Shown: one piece after another, positions 1 to 10,801 of the stretch
How positions within the stretch are numbered: the stretch's first letter is position 1
How the letters are laid out: each line of letters opens with the position of its first letter
NCBI GenBank assembly: GCA_024516035.1
Contig: CM044960.1
Location: 18,608,183-18,672,182 of the forward strand
From: Bactericera cockerelli
Lineage: Eukaryota; Arthropoda; Insecta; Hemiptera; Triozidae
DNA length: 64,000 bases
Direction of reading: 5' to 3'
Position numbers and translations under genes: made by a program
The notes under the pieces: model-generated
What the model saw: only the letters and a program-made list of their open reading frames with translations
Database searches by the model: none
Told to the model about the DNA's origin: nothing

Positions 1-165
1 CATCAGGTGACTCTTCATCTTTTCTATCATCACTTGATTCTTGATCTTTTCTATCATCACTTGACTCTTCATCTTTTCTATTATCACTTGATTCTTCATC
101 TTTTCTATCATCACTGGACTCTTCATTCTTTCTATCATCACTTGACTCTTCATCTTTTCAATCAA
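1..165. repeat. 27-bp minisatellite at the window edge, possibly coding on the minus strand
   Basis: About six imperfect 27-bp units run off the left edge. As 27 is nine codons, frames stay open. On the minus strand one frame reads SSDDRKDEE-type nonapeptides, an acidic/basic low-complexity pattern, and a stop lies just beyond the array. It could be the end of a repetitive exon from a neighbouring gene or simply a minisatellite. Confidence 0.7.
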
Positions 166-363
166 AAATGGATTTCAATTAAGGGGATGGGTTGATGACT
201 GTGGTTTTCTCTTCCACCCAACCCAATGTAGTGTATCAGTTTATCATTACTGGATCAGTTTTTTTTTTTTTTTTTACACTTTATTAATAGGACATATTAT
301 ACACAATACAAATAATTACAAATTAAAATACACAATACAAAAGAAGAAAAATAAATAAATATA
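166..363. other. Noncoding AT-rich spacer
   Basis: Contains a poly-T run at about 260-276 and AT-rich sequence ending at the TA target of the adjacent palindromic element. No gene is seen. Confidence 0.6.
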
Positions 364-1549
364 CAGGGTGTTACTAAATTACTGTCAGATAGAAAAGGTG
401 CGTGTTTTTGGGGTCATTTTAGGGGGGGTTCGTTCTCTAAAAAAATCCCGAAAAATGCTTCCTCTCCCTTCCAGGAGCTGTGAAAGTTAAAAAAATAAAA
501 GTGTTTTTTTACTATAACTCTTGAAATACAAGAGCTATCTTAACAAAATTTTGTGAACTTACCTTATATTATGCTCCTATTATTCCCACATAACTTGCAT
601 TTCGGTGACATTTTCAGGGTCGGCTGTATGGGGTCAAGCTGCAAAGAAAACCGCCATATCTTTTTGTATAATAAAAGTAGTGAAATAAAATTTAAGCCAC
701 TTTATTGTAAATGTTTTTTTCTACAAAAAAGCTCTGAATATTTTTTTTGTCAAATGCACGTATCACTCCAAAAAATCGAGTTGAAAAACTTTGGATAACC
801 GCGTGTGTCCTTTCAACATTTTCCCTCTCTAAATCTGATCCCCTCACACATACCACTTTGTGTTTAAAAAAAGGAATGCCAAGAAAAAAATTCCAACAAA
901 TGACTTTATCTTTAGCATTTATTCTGTAAATGTAAATAAAGTAAATTCAGAAAAATGTAATTTACATTTATTCTGTAAATGTAAACACTTTATTGTAAAT
1001 GTAAATAAAGTCATTTGTTGGAATTTTTTTCTTGGCATTCCTTTTTTTAAACACAAAGTGGTATGTGTGAGGGGATCAGATTTAGAGAGGGAAAATGTTG
1101 AAAGGACACACGCGGTTATCCAAAGTTTTTCAACTCGATTTTTTGGAGTGATACGTGCATTTGACAAAAAAAATATTCAGAGCTTTTTTGTAGAAAAAAA
1201 CATTTACAATAAAGTGGCTTAAATTTTATTTCACTACTTTTATTATACAAAAAGATATGGCGGTTTTCTTTGCAGCTTGACCCCATACAGCCGACCCTGA
1301 AAATGTCACCGAAATGCAAGTTATGTGGGAATAATAGGAGCATAATATAAGGTAAGTTCACAAAATTTTGTTAAGATAGCTCTTGTATTTCAAGAGTTAT
1401 AGTAAAAAAACACTTTTATTTTTTTAACTTTCACAGCTCCTGGAAGGGAGAGGAAGCATTTTTCGGGATTTTTTTAGAGAACGAACCCCCCTAAAATGAC
1501 CCCAAAAACACGCACCTTTTCTATCTGACAGTAATTTAGTAACACCCTG
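364..1549. mobile_element. 1,186-bp near-perfect palindromic MITE (TA target, CAGGGTG ends)
   Basis: The element starts CAGGGTGTTACTAAATTAC and ends with the reverse complement, flanked by TA at 362-363 and 1550-1551. The arms are near-identical inverted copies over more than 500 bp each, centred at about 956. Identical 81-residue frames appear at 553-798 (+) and 1116-1361 (-), so these are mirror images and not genes. The unpaired middle has short AAATGTAAATAAAG-type repeats. The TA target and termini fit a non-autonomous Tc1/mariner-like foldback element. No transposase is encoded. Confidence 0.85.
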
Positions 1550-1551
1550 TA

Positions 1552-2340
1552 TACATAATATATGTCCTAACTAGAGGGCGGGGTTATTGCCTTAGGCAAT
1601 CTCTTCCACACAAAGTTCTGTAGGCAACCCATTATTCCCGTAGGCAACACATGTCTACGGAAATGATGCCTACGGGAATGATGAATTTATAGTTTTGGAT
1701 TAAAAAGCACTCATTTTCACACATATAAAATTTCAAAAACAACATTTCTTTTAATTGTACACAAAAAGGAATTAAAAAAGATATATATTTTTTTTAATGC
1801 ATATAATTATTATTTAAAAAAACTGTCTACTGAAATGATTTTGAATCTTACGTCAGCATAGATCTTACCCTATACGATTCTATATCTCAACTAATTTTGA
1901 AGAACCCCTAATTATCAAATTTAAAACAAGTAAATTAGATGTCCGCACAATGTTTTGATATGACAAAGAGGAGAAAGATGCACTCTAGTGCATTTTTTTA
2001 AAACTGTTTTCGTTTGCCTACGGATATGACAAAAAAACCAGACTCATTTATTTAGATCTAATAAAGTATTGAAAATAAAATTACAAAAATAAAAGGAGGA
2101 TAAAAGAGTTGTCGCCATATCTTTGTCAAAGTATTAACGATAAGTTTTTTGTGAAATTGTTGCAAATAACTGAATAATTCAAGGCTTAATAATGAATTTT
2201 GAACAAGTTACAGTCTACGGAAATGATTTTAATGGTATAATGTATTTATTTTTTAATAATCTGCGATTTTATTAAAAAATGTGTTTTATCAGAAATAGTT
2301 TAGACTATTACTATCTTCATTATTGCGAATAATTGAACTT
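1552..2340. other. Noncoding AT-rich stretch with recurring CTACGG-AATGAT motifs
   Basis: No gene. A short motif close to GTCTACGGAAATGAT occurs at about 1651, 1666, 1825, 2016 and 2213, with an inverted copy at about 1628-1645. The rest is AT-rich. Confidence 0.5.
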
Positions 2341-2373
2341 TTTTAAGTTAAGCGTTGACGGGATAGTTGCGAG

Positions 2374-2905
2374 TTACATGAAAAGGTACGTTTTTTGGAG
2401 AATCACCCATATATTCAAAGCAGTGGGCAGCGTAGAGGCGGAGTACAGAGTGGATAGTTCCATTTCTCCAGAGGAAAAAAACGCCCGATTTTGTCTTTGC
2501 CGCAATCCTGCTTTTGGCACTTCCAAAAAGATGCATTCTAGAGCAGAGGGAATATCTATATTACTGTTCATGATTTTGTGTAACAAAATTAAGTAGTTAT
2601 ATTCCCTTCTGACTTCTAGGCTTCCAAGACATAAACTCTCAGCAAGAAGTTTGTATGAGATGGCATTTGGGTAGGTGGGATAAAACCCATTTTCTTTCCT
2701 GAAAGCAGATCTTAAAAATTTGGCTTGTACACTTTCCAACATAGACACATGAAAATTAGACTTAGGAGCCCAGATGACAGTGGCGTATTCTAATTTACTT
2801 CTTACTAAAGAAGTATACAAAAGTCTTATAGTGTCTATATTGTTGAAAAAGCTGCTATGTCTAGCGATCATACCAAGAGTCTGGTAAGCTTTTTTGCATA
2901 TTAAT
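2374..2905 (-). pseudogene. 5'-truncated non-LTR retrotransposon (LINE) reverse transcriptase C-terminus
   Basis: The minus-strand frame starts around QLICKKAYQTLGMIAR and reads LLYTSLVRSKLEYATVIWAP, then a Val-Gln-x-Lys-Phe-Leu segment and a Tyr-rich helix region. This is the conserved thumb and post-RT part of LINE polyproteins of jockey/I/R1-like type. It is open for about 177 codons to a stop at 2374, while the upstream catalytic RT and endonuclease domains are absent, as expected for 5' truncation on insertion. The clade is not resolved. Confidence 0.8.
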
Positions 2906-2936
2906 TGAAATTAGAGGAATATTTTTTTTATATTAC

Positions 2937-2996
2937 AAAAACGAACACAATACTTCCGATTTCTAATAGGTATTAGACATTTCTCGAAAGTAAAAA
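2937..2996 (+). repeat. Short dispersed repeat M, copy 1
   Basis: Shares the ACGAACACAATACTTCCGAT start and the TTTCTCGAAAGTAA end with copies at 6304, 15889, 17832, 18864, 18934 and 58439. Its palindromic core is interrupted here by three or four extra bases. Confidence 0.7.
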
Positions 2997-3274
2997 GATC
3001 AAAGGTAAATTTACTAATAACAACATATTCTATCTTGACCCAACATTTCGCTGACCATGGCTACAACGGACTGACATTATTCTGAACACACCTTTCCGAG
3101 GAATTCTGTTCATATTGAAAACGTGACACTCAAGAAAATGAATGGGTTTATAGATAAAATGAGGAGGAAGCGGCAGGGATAGAAATAGAAAGATCATGGG
3201 ATAGGAATAAGGGATGGAAGGAAAGAGAAATAGAAGATGGATATGAGGGAAGTTCACAAGAATGGTACTCAGAA

Positions 3275-3313
<39 letters not shown>

Positions 3314-5329
3314 AACAGAGAGAGTAAGAGAGAGATAGGAAGTAAATTTTAGAAAAAGGGGGAAAGGGGGAAAGGGAAGAGAATAGATTGAGGAAAGAAG
3401 TGACAGAGATAAAGAGAGGGGTGTAACAAGAGGGAGACAAAGACATAGAAAAAGCAAGTGAAAACATTGAGAGATTAAGAAGAAAGAGAGAAAGATTAAA
3501 AAAGAGAAAGAGAAATAAAGAGAGGAACAGCTGGAAGAGGATTGGAAAAACAGTCAGAACGACAGCTGAGATTAAGGTAGAGCATAGGAAAGAAGATAGA
3601 ATGTTACTTGGAGAAAAGTGGAAAAGTGTGGTATTAACACCACAGGAGATTTTATTGAAGAGAATTGTCAGCTTATGCACGTACAGTACTAGTACTATGA
3701 TTGGGTTTACCGTTTATAGGGAGGGAACAAACTTTTCATGCATTAGATTTGGGGATCTTCGTAAAATTAAGTGGTTTTGTGATTTTTTGTAAACGTAATC
3801 TACAGTCTATGCCAGAACAACAGTCTCAGGCAATAGCTGAACTCAATTTTTTTAAATAAAATTTCGCATTTATCATCCACACCTCAGTGTCATTAAATCA
3901 TTTCAGGAGAAAAAATAAATCATTCAAATTTAAAAGAGATATTTTTTTGGCTCTATTGATTGTTACTACTGTGTCCTTTAGCACCTAACACAGGAAAAAT
4001 ACTTCAGTACGACCACACGAGCATAAATTTACGGAAAAATGTCATACTCAATTTTTTTTTTTTAAGTAAAAACATTGAGACCACAAAACCCACAAAAGCT
4101 CTCCTGGTCCACAATACATGTCCTTATCTTGCATACGTAGAATAAATGAATGGAAATATCCTGGTCTAAAGTATGTTTGTGTTTCATTAACCTTATACCC
4201 CCCCCCCCTCCGTCCCTCCCCCTGCCTCTGCTTCCAAATCCTCCTTAACTCATGGATCATTCCTTTCTTTATTTTCCTTTTCAATTCCATGAACATCGTA
4301 TATTTCTCTATTATATCTTCAGTCAGTACAACATACTAGAATGTAAGGTACAATCTACATACATAGTCCATAAAAGCGAACACTATACCATTCCTCCTGC
4401 ATGGCAATATAGTCAATACCGAAGGATGCTGAAAATTTCCATAAATGTTGCTTGCACCCAAAAAAGAACTGCAACAACGGTCAAAACCTTTCGTTAAAAA
4501 ATAAGCTTCGGGTTTGAGCTAGTCCGTAGTGCTCCGTACACATATTCTTTCATTGTCCCAACCCTACTGGGATCAACACAAACCGATTTGGTTCATTGAA
4601 TCCTTTGATTCTATATCTTTCAATATTGATCCACCACTTTCTCCAGTGTTTTTAGGTCTTCCTCAACTTTGTTTCTCCATCTCAAATACGAGAGTCTCCC
4701 CCTCTTTCTAATCCTACCAGGCATTCTTAGTCCTTACACATAATTTCATAATTATGCGAGTTAATATTAAGTTTAGTATATGTGCGTATTTATTTTCTCT
4801 CTTCCTCTGCATCTATCTTGCTTTTTCCTTCTATATTCTCCACAATCTCTCTCGTTTCTTTTCCCATATTTTCCTTTCTACTTCTCCTCTCTCTCTCTCT
4901 TTCTGACTCGTTAGTCACCTTGAATCCATGAATTAGTGACATGAATAAGGATGTAGATGAACACAGGGGCGAGGGAGGCAGGGGTTTGTTGAAAAGAAAA
5001 CTGTTGAGAAAGAAGAGGAGGAGAGGAGGGAAAGTCTCAAGTGTAGAGAGGTGATGCGTACGAGAATAAGGGAGTAGGCAATGTAGGCATTTTATAATGT
5101 TAGTATCAATGTATTTTTATTATTATTACTAGTATACAAACATTATTACTAGTATATGCCGGGGCCGCGTGTAACATTGTACATAAGTACATCCAATAGG
5201 TAGAATTTATTTATCTCCTCCCCCACATCCCTTCTTTCCTAAATCTCTATTTCCTCTTCCTCTTTTTTTTCTCTCTCTCTCTATCGGTTTCCATTCATGT
5301 ATCTCTCTTCTATTAATCCTTCTTTCTCT

Positions 5330-5650
5330 AGCTCTTCAATACATCCTTCTCTCTTTACCCTTTTCAATATATCTTTCTCTTTTCCCCTCTTCAATATTCC
5401 CCTCTCTCTCTCCCTCTTCATAATTTTAATTATCCTTCTCCCTTTCCTCCCTCTTCAATATATCCATCTCTCTCTCCTCCTCTTCAATATATCCTTTTCT
5501 CTATCTCCCTCTTCAATATATCTTTCTCTCCCTCTCCCTCTTCAATATTTCTTTCTCTCTCTCTCCTCTGTCTTCAATTTTTCTCTCTCCTCCCTCTTCA
5601 ATATATTCCTTTTCTCTTCTCCCTCTTCAATATATCCTACTCTCCTATTC
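5330..5650. repeat. Degenerate CT-rich tandem array
   Basis: Units of about 20-35 bases built on CTCTTCAATATATCC alternate with CT runs, roughly ten times. It is a pyrimidine-rich minisatellite with no coding potential beyond composition. Confidence 0.7.
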
Positions 5651-5964
5651 TATCTCATTCTATCTTTCCTTCCTCGGTGAATAAGTCGAGAGCACAGGTG
5701 ACTGAGTATGACGGAGTGGAGGTAATTCGAATTTGAGAAAGGCGCTGAAGGCTCATGTAGCACACCAGAGGAGGTGGAGGGAGGGGGGGGGGTTACAGGG
5801 GAGGAGAAAAAGAGGGATGCATTAGCTCCGCACCAGTTGATATTCCTACTTATTGAAGAGAGTTGAGTTGAGCCGGAATCCCACTGAGTGCAATATTTTG
5901 TTTCGAAACTTTTCGCAGAATTTTGTGTCAAAATTTGAAGGGACATGTTATAGAAAGCGATGCA

Positions 5965-6085
5965 AAGCATTCAGTGAGTGGGATTCGATCTCATTTGATT
6001 TTGAGTAGGACATCGGTTTCAAAGTCAGCACTCAGGAGAGCAACGTAGAGTGAGGTTAGGACTTGGATGTGCTACCATTCAAAAA
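5965..6085. repeat. SINE debris (tRNA-like B box and 5S-like fragment)
   Basis: A minus-strand B-box-like GATCGAATCCC at about 5972-5982 is followed by a + strand piece, GGTTAGGACTTGGATGTG, at about 6053-6070 that matches the 3' part of the 5S-derived SINE head. Both are short and decayed. Confidence 0.45.
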
Positions 6086-6303
6086 TTGATTAAATTGATG
6101 ACCGAATAATTTGTGGGCATCAAATTAAAATTCCTCACGATTTTTGTGAGAAGTACCAAAAAAATAAAAATATTTTCATATTTTAACTTGAATCAGCTTA
6201 TTTTAGTAGATCTCCATTTCATATTCCAATATTGAGAAGTATTCATAGTACAATTTTATTTTATCCCCAGTTTGGACCTCAAGGAGCATGAAATACCCCC
6301 GAT

Positions 6304-6348
6304 GAATTTCTAATATTAGAAATCGAAAGTATTGTGTTCGTTTTTTGA
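6304..6348 (-). repeat. Short dispersed repeat M, copy 2
   Basis: Inverse orientation. The perfect core TTTCTAATATTAGAAA is followed by TCGAAAGTATTGTGTTCG, the reverse complement of the unit start. Confidence 0.75.
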
Positions 6349-6545
6349 CTTGACATGGCGGATACTGATTCTGTATAGCTATACGTAACGTCACCGAGCG
6401 AAATAAATTTTCGCAGCTATTTTTCACTTAAAACGCTCTCAGCGACGCTATCAATTTCTTTTCATTTTAATTTTGTGTTAAACACATTCGTGATGTCACA
6501 GTTTATTCTAATTTGGCTTATTAAATTTTTGCCATCATACTTATT

Positions 6546-6620
6546 CATTGAACCACCCACTGACTTCCAGATTACGAGTCCGCCACATTATTGATTGTAT
6601 ACTACTGAGGTCTATCTATG
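6546..6620 (-). mobile_element. tRNA-Thr-like SINE head fragment
   Basis: The minus strand reads like tRNA from A box to B box. It is clearly related to the copy at 34762-34834, sharing the CTACTGAGG end and the TTGAACCACC start on the + strand. The region corresponding to the anticodon loop is CTCGTAA. Confidence 0.6.
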
Positions 6621-6832
6621 CATTCAATTTAATATTATTTTTTTTTAATTACGTGTGATTTGACCCTTTTTATTTAGCCATTTCGAATTATGAAAAAAAA
6701 AAACTTTCCAAAATTTTAGAGTGGTACGCTTAAAAGTTACCGAAATAGTGGTAGGTACCTTTTAGCCCCGATTTGGCTAAATATAACTTTGGCTTATTCA
6801 TATACAGATGTGTACAATATTTTTACATTTTT

Positions 6833-6840
6833 TTTTTTAA

Positions 6841-6873
<33 letters not shown>

Positions 6874-6905
6874 GAGAGAGGGTGAGTGTGAGAGAGGGAA
6901 AGGGG
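6833..6905. repeat. (AG)n microsatellite
   Basis: Pure AG at about 6841-6868, then GA/GT-rich decay. It follows a T run. Confidence 0.9.
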
Positions 6906-7108
6906 CAGACAGATTTTTGATTAAGTGAATTACGTTCGATATACATAGGTACACATGCAGAAAGACTTATTGCCTGTCCATGAAATGATTCATTGATATT
7001 ATGTACAGCAACATGAACACGATACATGCTGGTCTGTTAGTGTCGATTCCTCTGGAAATAGAGGTAGCTTTTTGCTTTTAGAGAGATTCTTTTATATTTC
7101 GAAATATA

Positions 7109-7993
7109 CAGGGTCTTCATAAAGTCTCACCCAGGCCTAGGTTTCTCGAAAACGACTCAGAATATCAAAAAACGCAAAAACTCGTATTCCTTTATATTTA
7201 GGGGGATTGATTTTCAGCCAATTTTTTTTTGCCTACACGGCCCCAGTCAGGCTGGGCATGGACCAACTTTAAAATCTTAAATAGAATGGTATGTCTTGTG
7301 GCATATTGTTTTAAAGGTCTTATTGAAAGAAGTTCATTACAATAAATTTTAGTGAGCTACGACTTACCGTTCTCGAGATACAGGGTCGGACGTCCTGCGT
7401 AATATCCATATATTTTGACCTATAACTCGTTAACCGTAAATTATGAAGAAAATTTTTCTTGATAATAATAACTTCTTATGGCAAGAACTTTCGAACAAGT
7501 TAAAACTTGATTGTTTTTTCGTTAAATTTTTTTCGACTGTTCGTCCGGCTGGCTGACGAAACCGACCAGAAACTAACATCAACAGAGTATGTCGAGTTAT
7601 AACTTGTTCGAAAGGTCTTGCCATAAGGAGTTATTATTAACAAGAAAACATTTCTCCATAATTTACGGTTAACGAGTTATAGGTCAAAATATATGGATAT
7701 TATGCAGGACGTCCGACCCTGTATCTCAAGAATGGTAAGTCGTAGCACACTGAAATTTATTGTAATGAACGTCTCTCAATAAGACCTTTAAAACAATATG
7801 CCACAAGACATACCATTCTATTTAAGATTTTAAAGTTGGTCCATGCCCAGCCTGACTGGGGCCGTGTAGGCAAAAAAAATTTGGCTGTAAATCAATCCCC
7901 CTAAATATGAAGGAATATGGGTTTTTGCGTTTTTTGATATTCTGAGTCGTTTTCGAGAAACCTAGGCCTGGGTGAGACTTTATGAAGACCCTG
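7109..7993. mobile_element. 885-bp palindromic MITE, copy 1
   Basis: Terminal CAGGGTCTTCATAAAGTCTC and its inverse at the right end are flanked by TA at 7107 and 7994. The two arms, about 430 bp each, are near-perfect inverted repeats centred at about 7551. A small asymmetric loop carries GTCCGGCTGGCTGACG. No transposase frame exists. The length equals that of copy 2 at 9917. Confidence 0.87.
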
Positions 7994-7995
7994 TA

Positions 7996-9526
7996 TATTC
8001 AGGTATTTATATAGAGAAAGAGAGATCGATTATACAAAAGTTGATTCATCATTAATTGAATACGTCTTTCGAAAAACGATCTCTGTCATAAATTTATGAA
8101 TACGTTCATTTGAAAATAATGACCTGAGAGGTGTTTACAATACATAGCTCCAAATTGCTTTTTGGAAAAAAGTTTCCAAGATAGTGCCTTGTAAACAGTT
8201 TTCTAAAAAATTGAAGCTATCTAATACAAACCCCTTTCAGATCATTTTTTTCAATTTCCAAATTTGTATCAAAGATCGTTTTTCGAGGCACCCATTGAAT
8301 TATAGGGACCAATTAGTTTGATTTCACTTTGAAAATGTCATCCATTGCAATATTTTCATATACCTACACACCTAATTTCCAATAATTAGGACTGTATTAA
8401 CTCCTTTCGTCAAATTGCCTACGCAGAAAATTTATCTCTTTAAGGAAGAGACAGGTACACTTTTAAATGTACCTAAATTTATATCAATTTTTCTTCTTCT
8501 TTTTTCAAGGAACTTGTAATACGGGAATAGATTTTTTTATTGACGAACTCTCCAGAACTGTGAGACTTTCAAAGCCAATACTACAGCATGAAGAAATTAA
8601 ATCAGATAAAGAAGAATGATAGGATGGATGAACGCCTTAGATTCCTAGAAAGATCAAAGTTTACACTTCCATCTTCAAGAAGGTAACATGGTGAGGAAAC
8701 AAACGCCTGAGACTCCTTACACAACTTGGAGGAAGTAACTCGAAAGGAAGAAACTTTCATTGAAGAGCGCTACAGGAGCGAAGTGAATTATCTTAAGTAA
8801 TTTCCTATAGGATAAACAGATTTTCAAAAATAGCATTAATAACCAAAGGGTTTAGGTGGGGAGAGAAAGGGAAGGAGACAAGAGGGATTTGGGGAGGGAT
8901 AGAAGGAAGGGAGGAAGAGGGAGAAGGGAGGGATAGAGGAAAGGTAAATTAGGAAAGAGAAATGGGTAACTAAGTGAGTAAGAAAATGGTGGGATGGGAG
9001 GAAGCAAAATCTTACTTCTTCTCCTCCTTCTTACCCCTCCTCCCTCTCTTTCTCTCTTTTGAAGTAGTTTGGCAATAAATCTCATCTATTATACAGGGAT
9101 TCAAAATAATAAACTTTGTAATATTCTGAGAGGTTAGGGAGAAAAGCTGATACGAAAAGGGATGTCAAACTTTTGACACTAATGTATTCGTATCAAACTA
9201 TCCATCGTTACTCTTTTTCCAGAGATCTCTCGCTCTCTCTTTCACTCAATCTCCATTTCTTTCTTTTTCTCACCCTCTTCTGCTGAAGGATAAAACTTTA
9301 TTTTATAATTGAAACTGTGGGAAAATATTATTTTCTTCATCATGAATGCTTGGAATAAATAGATTTTAGAGCTCGATAGCACTTTGTGTCGCCAAGTTCA
9401 AATTGAAAAGGAGTTACAGAGATAGAAATATACAAACATACTCTGTTTCTGTTCATTGAACACGTCTCAATACTAAACTTTGTAAATCAAGGGTCTCATG
9501 ATAAAAAGTACACCCATTGTTTTAAA
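7996..9526. other. Noncoding stretch with purine tract
   Basis: AT-rich sequence. 8850-9060 is a G/A-rich block turning into a C/T-rich one, with a low-complexity minus frame only. No gene is seen. Confidence 0.6.
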
Positions 9527-9527
9527 G

Positions 9528-9632
9528 GCAGCGGAGGTGGTACATTGAATTGACGAGTTCTCATCCGATCACCGAAGTTAAGCAATGTCCAGCGTGGTGA
9601 GACTGGTTAGTTTAGAGTGGTGACAATTCTGT
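9528..9632 (+). mobile_element. 5S rRNA-derived SINE head, truncated copy
   Basis: Contains GTTCTCATCCGATCACCGAAGTTAAGCAA, closely matching the internal control region of 5S rRNA, and then GTCCAGCGTGGTGAGACTGG. The mutated distal 5S part follows and the SINE body is missing. It is of the same subtype as the inverted copy at 59530-59785. It is not a functional 5S gene, because both 5S termini are absent. Confidence 0.75.
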
Positions 9633-9916
9633 TTTCTAATCCATACATGGCTATACATGTGTTTATGTATTACTTGTTTGAATACAAAATACGTAAAGGT
9701 ATAATTACATTTTTTACCTAACTCCCTTCAAACAAGAGTAATTAACAAGTAACTATAATTTATTATTATTATTACCATCATATGAATGGATGTACGAAGA
9801 TCGATTCCCCGACAACTGACTTGATTTTGTCAGGCATTCTGTTTCGTATTTGAAAGATGTTATATTCTGCTTTCCCTTTGAAAAGTGCATCCCTTAATTA
9901 TGTAATAGTTCAAGTT

Positions 9917-10801
9917 CAGGTCTTCATAAAGTCTCACCCAGGCTTAGGTTTCTCAAAAACGACTCAGAATATCAAAAAACGCAAAAACCTGTATTCCTTT
10001 ATATTTAGGGGGATTGATTTTCAGCCCAAAAATTTTTGCCTACACGGCCCCAGTCAGGCTGGGCATGGACCAACTTTAAAATCTTAAATAGAATGGTATG
10101 TCTTGTGGCATATTGTTTTAAAGGTCTTATTGAGAGAAGTTCATTACAATAAATTTCAGTGTGCTACGACTTATCGTTCTCGACATACAGGGTCGGACGT
10201 CCTGTGTAATATCCATATATTTTGACCTATAATTCGATAACCGTAAATTATGGAGAAAATTTTTCTTGTTAATAATAACTCCTTATGATGAGAATTTTCG
10301 AACAAGTTATAATTCGACATACTCTGTTGATGTTAGTTTCTGGTCGGTTTCGTCAGCCAGCCGGACGAACAGTCGAAAAAAAATTAACGAAAAAACAAAT
10401 CAAATTTTAACTTGTTCGAAAGTTCTTGCTATAAGGAGTTATTATTATCAAGAAAAATTTTCTCCATAATTTACGGTTAACGAGTTATAGGTCAAAATAT
10501 AGGGATATTACGCAGGACGTTCGACCCTGTATCTCAAGAACAGTAAGTCGTAGCACACTGAAATTTATTGTAATGAACTTCTCTCAATAAGACCTTTAAA
10601 ACAATATGCCACAAGACATACCATTCTATTTAAGATTTTAAAGTTGGTCCATGCCCAGCCTGACTGGGGCCGTGTAGGCAAAAATTTTTGGGCTGAAAAT
10701 CAATCCCCCTAAATATAAAGGAATACGGGTTTTTGCGTTTTTTGATATTCTGAGTCGTTTTTGAGAAACCTAAGCCTGGGTGAGACTTTATGAAGACCCT
10801 G
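9917..10801. mobile_element. 885-bp palindromic MITE, copy 2
   Basis: The same family and length as 7109-7993. The left end has lost one G and the TA (reads TTCAGG), while the right end GACCCTG is followed by TA. The central loop is inverted relative to copy 1 (CGTCAGCCAGCCGGAC here), so the two elements lie in opposite orientation. Confidence 0.86.

Larger units (their letters stand above)
3000..6300. other. Noncoding, dominated by purine and pyrimidine tracts
   Basis: 3180-3600 is a + strand A/G-rich tract with an (AG)n core at 3284-3309. About 4790-5680 is C/T-rich. Long open frames here, for example 3030-3680 (-) and 5297-5680 (+), encode Leu/Ser/Phe low complexity and are artefacts of composition. 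A G-run lies at 5787-5795. No gene is seen. Confidence 0.65.

Noticed and set aside
553..1361. Identical 81-residue proteins on opposite strands
   Set aside because: Mirror images from the palindromic MITE; no protein features.
3030..3680. 216-codon minus-strand open frame
   Set aside because: Lies in an A/G tract; the product is Leu/Ser/Phe/Pro low complexity without any domain.
5297..5680. 127-codon + strand open frame
   Set aside because: Product of the CT-rich tandem array; its repeats are nucleotide repeats.
9528..9632. Functional 5S rRNA gene
   Set aside because: Only the internal region matches; the 5S ends are missing and the same region heads a SINE family.
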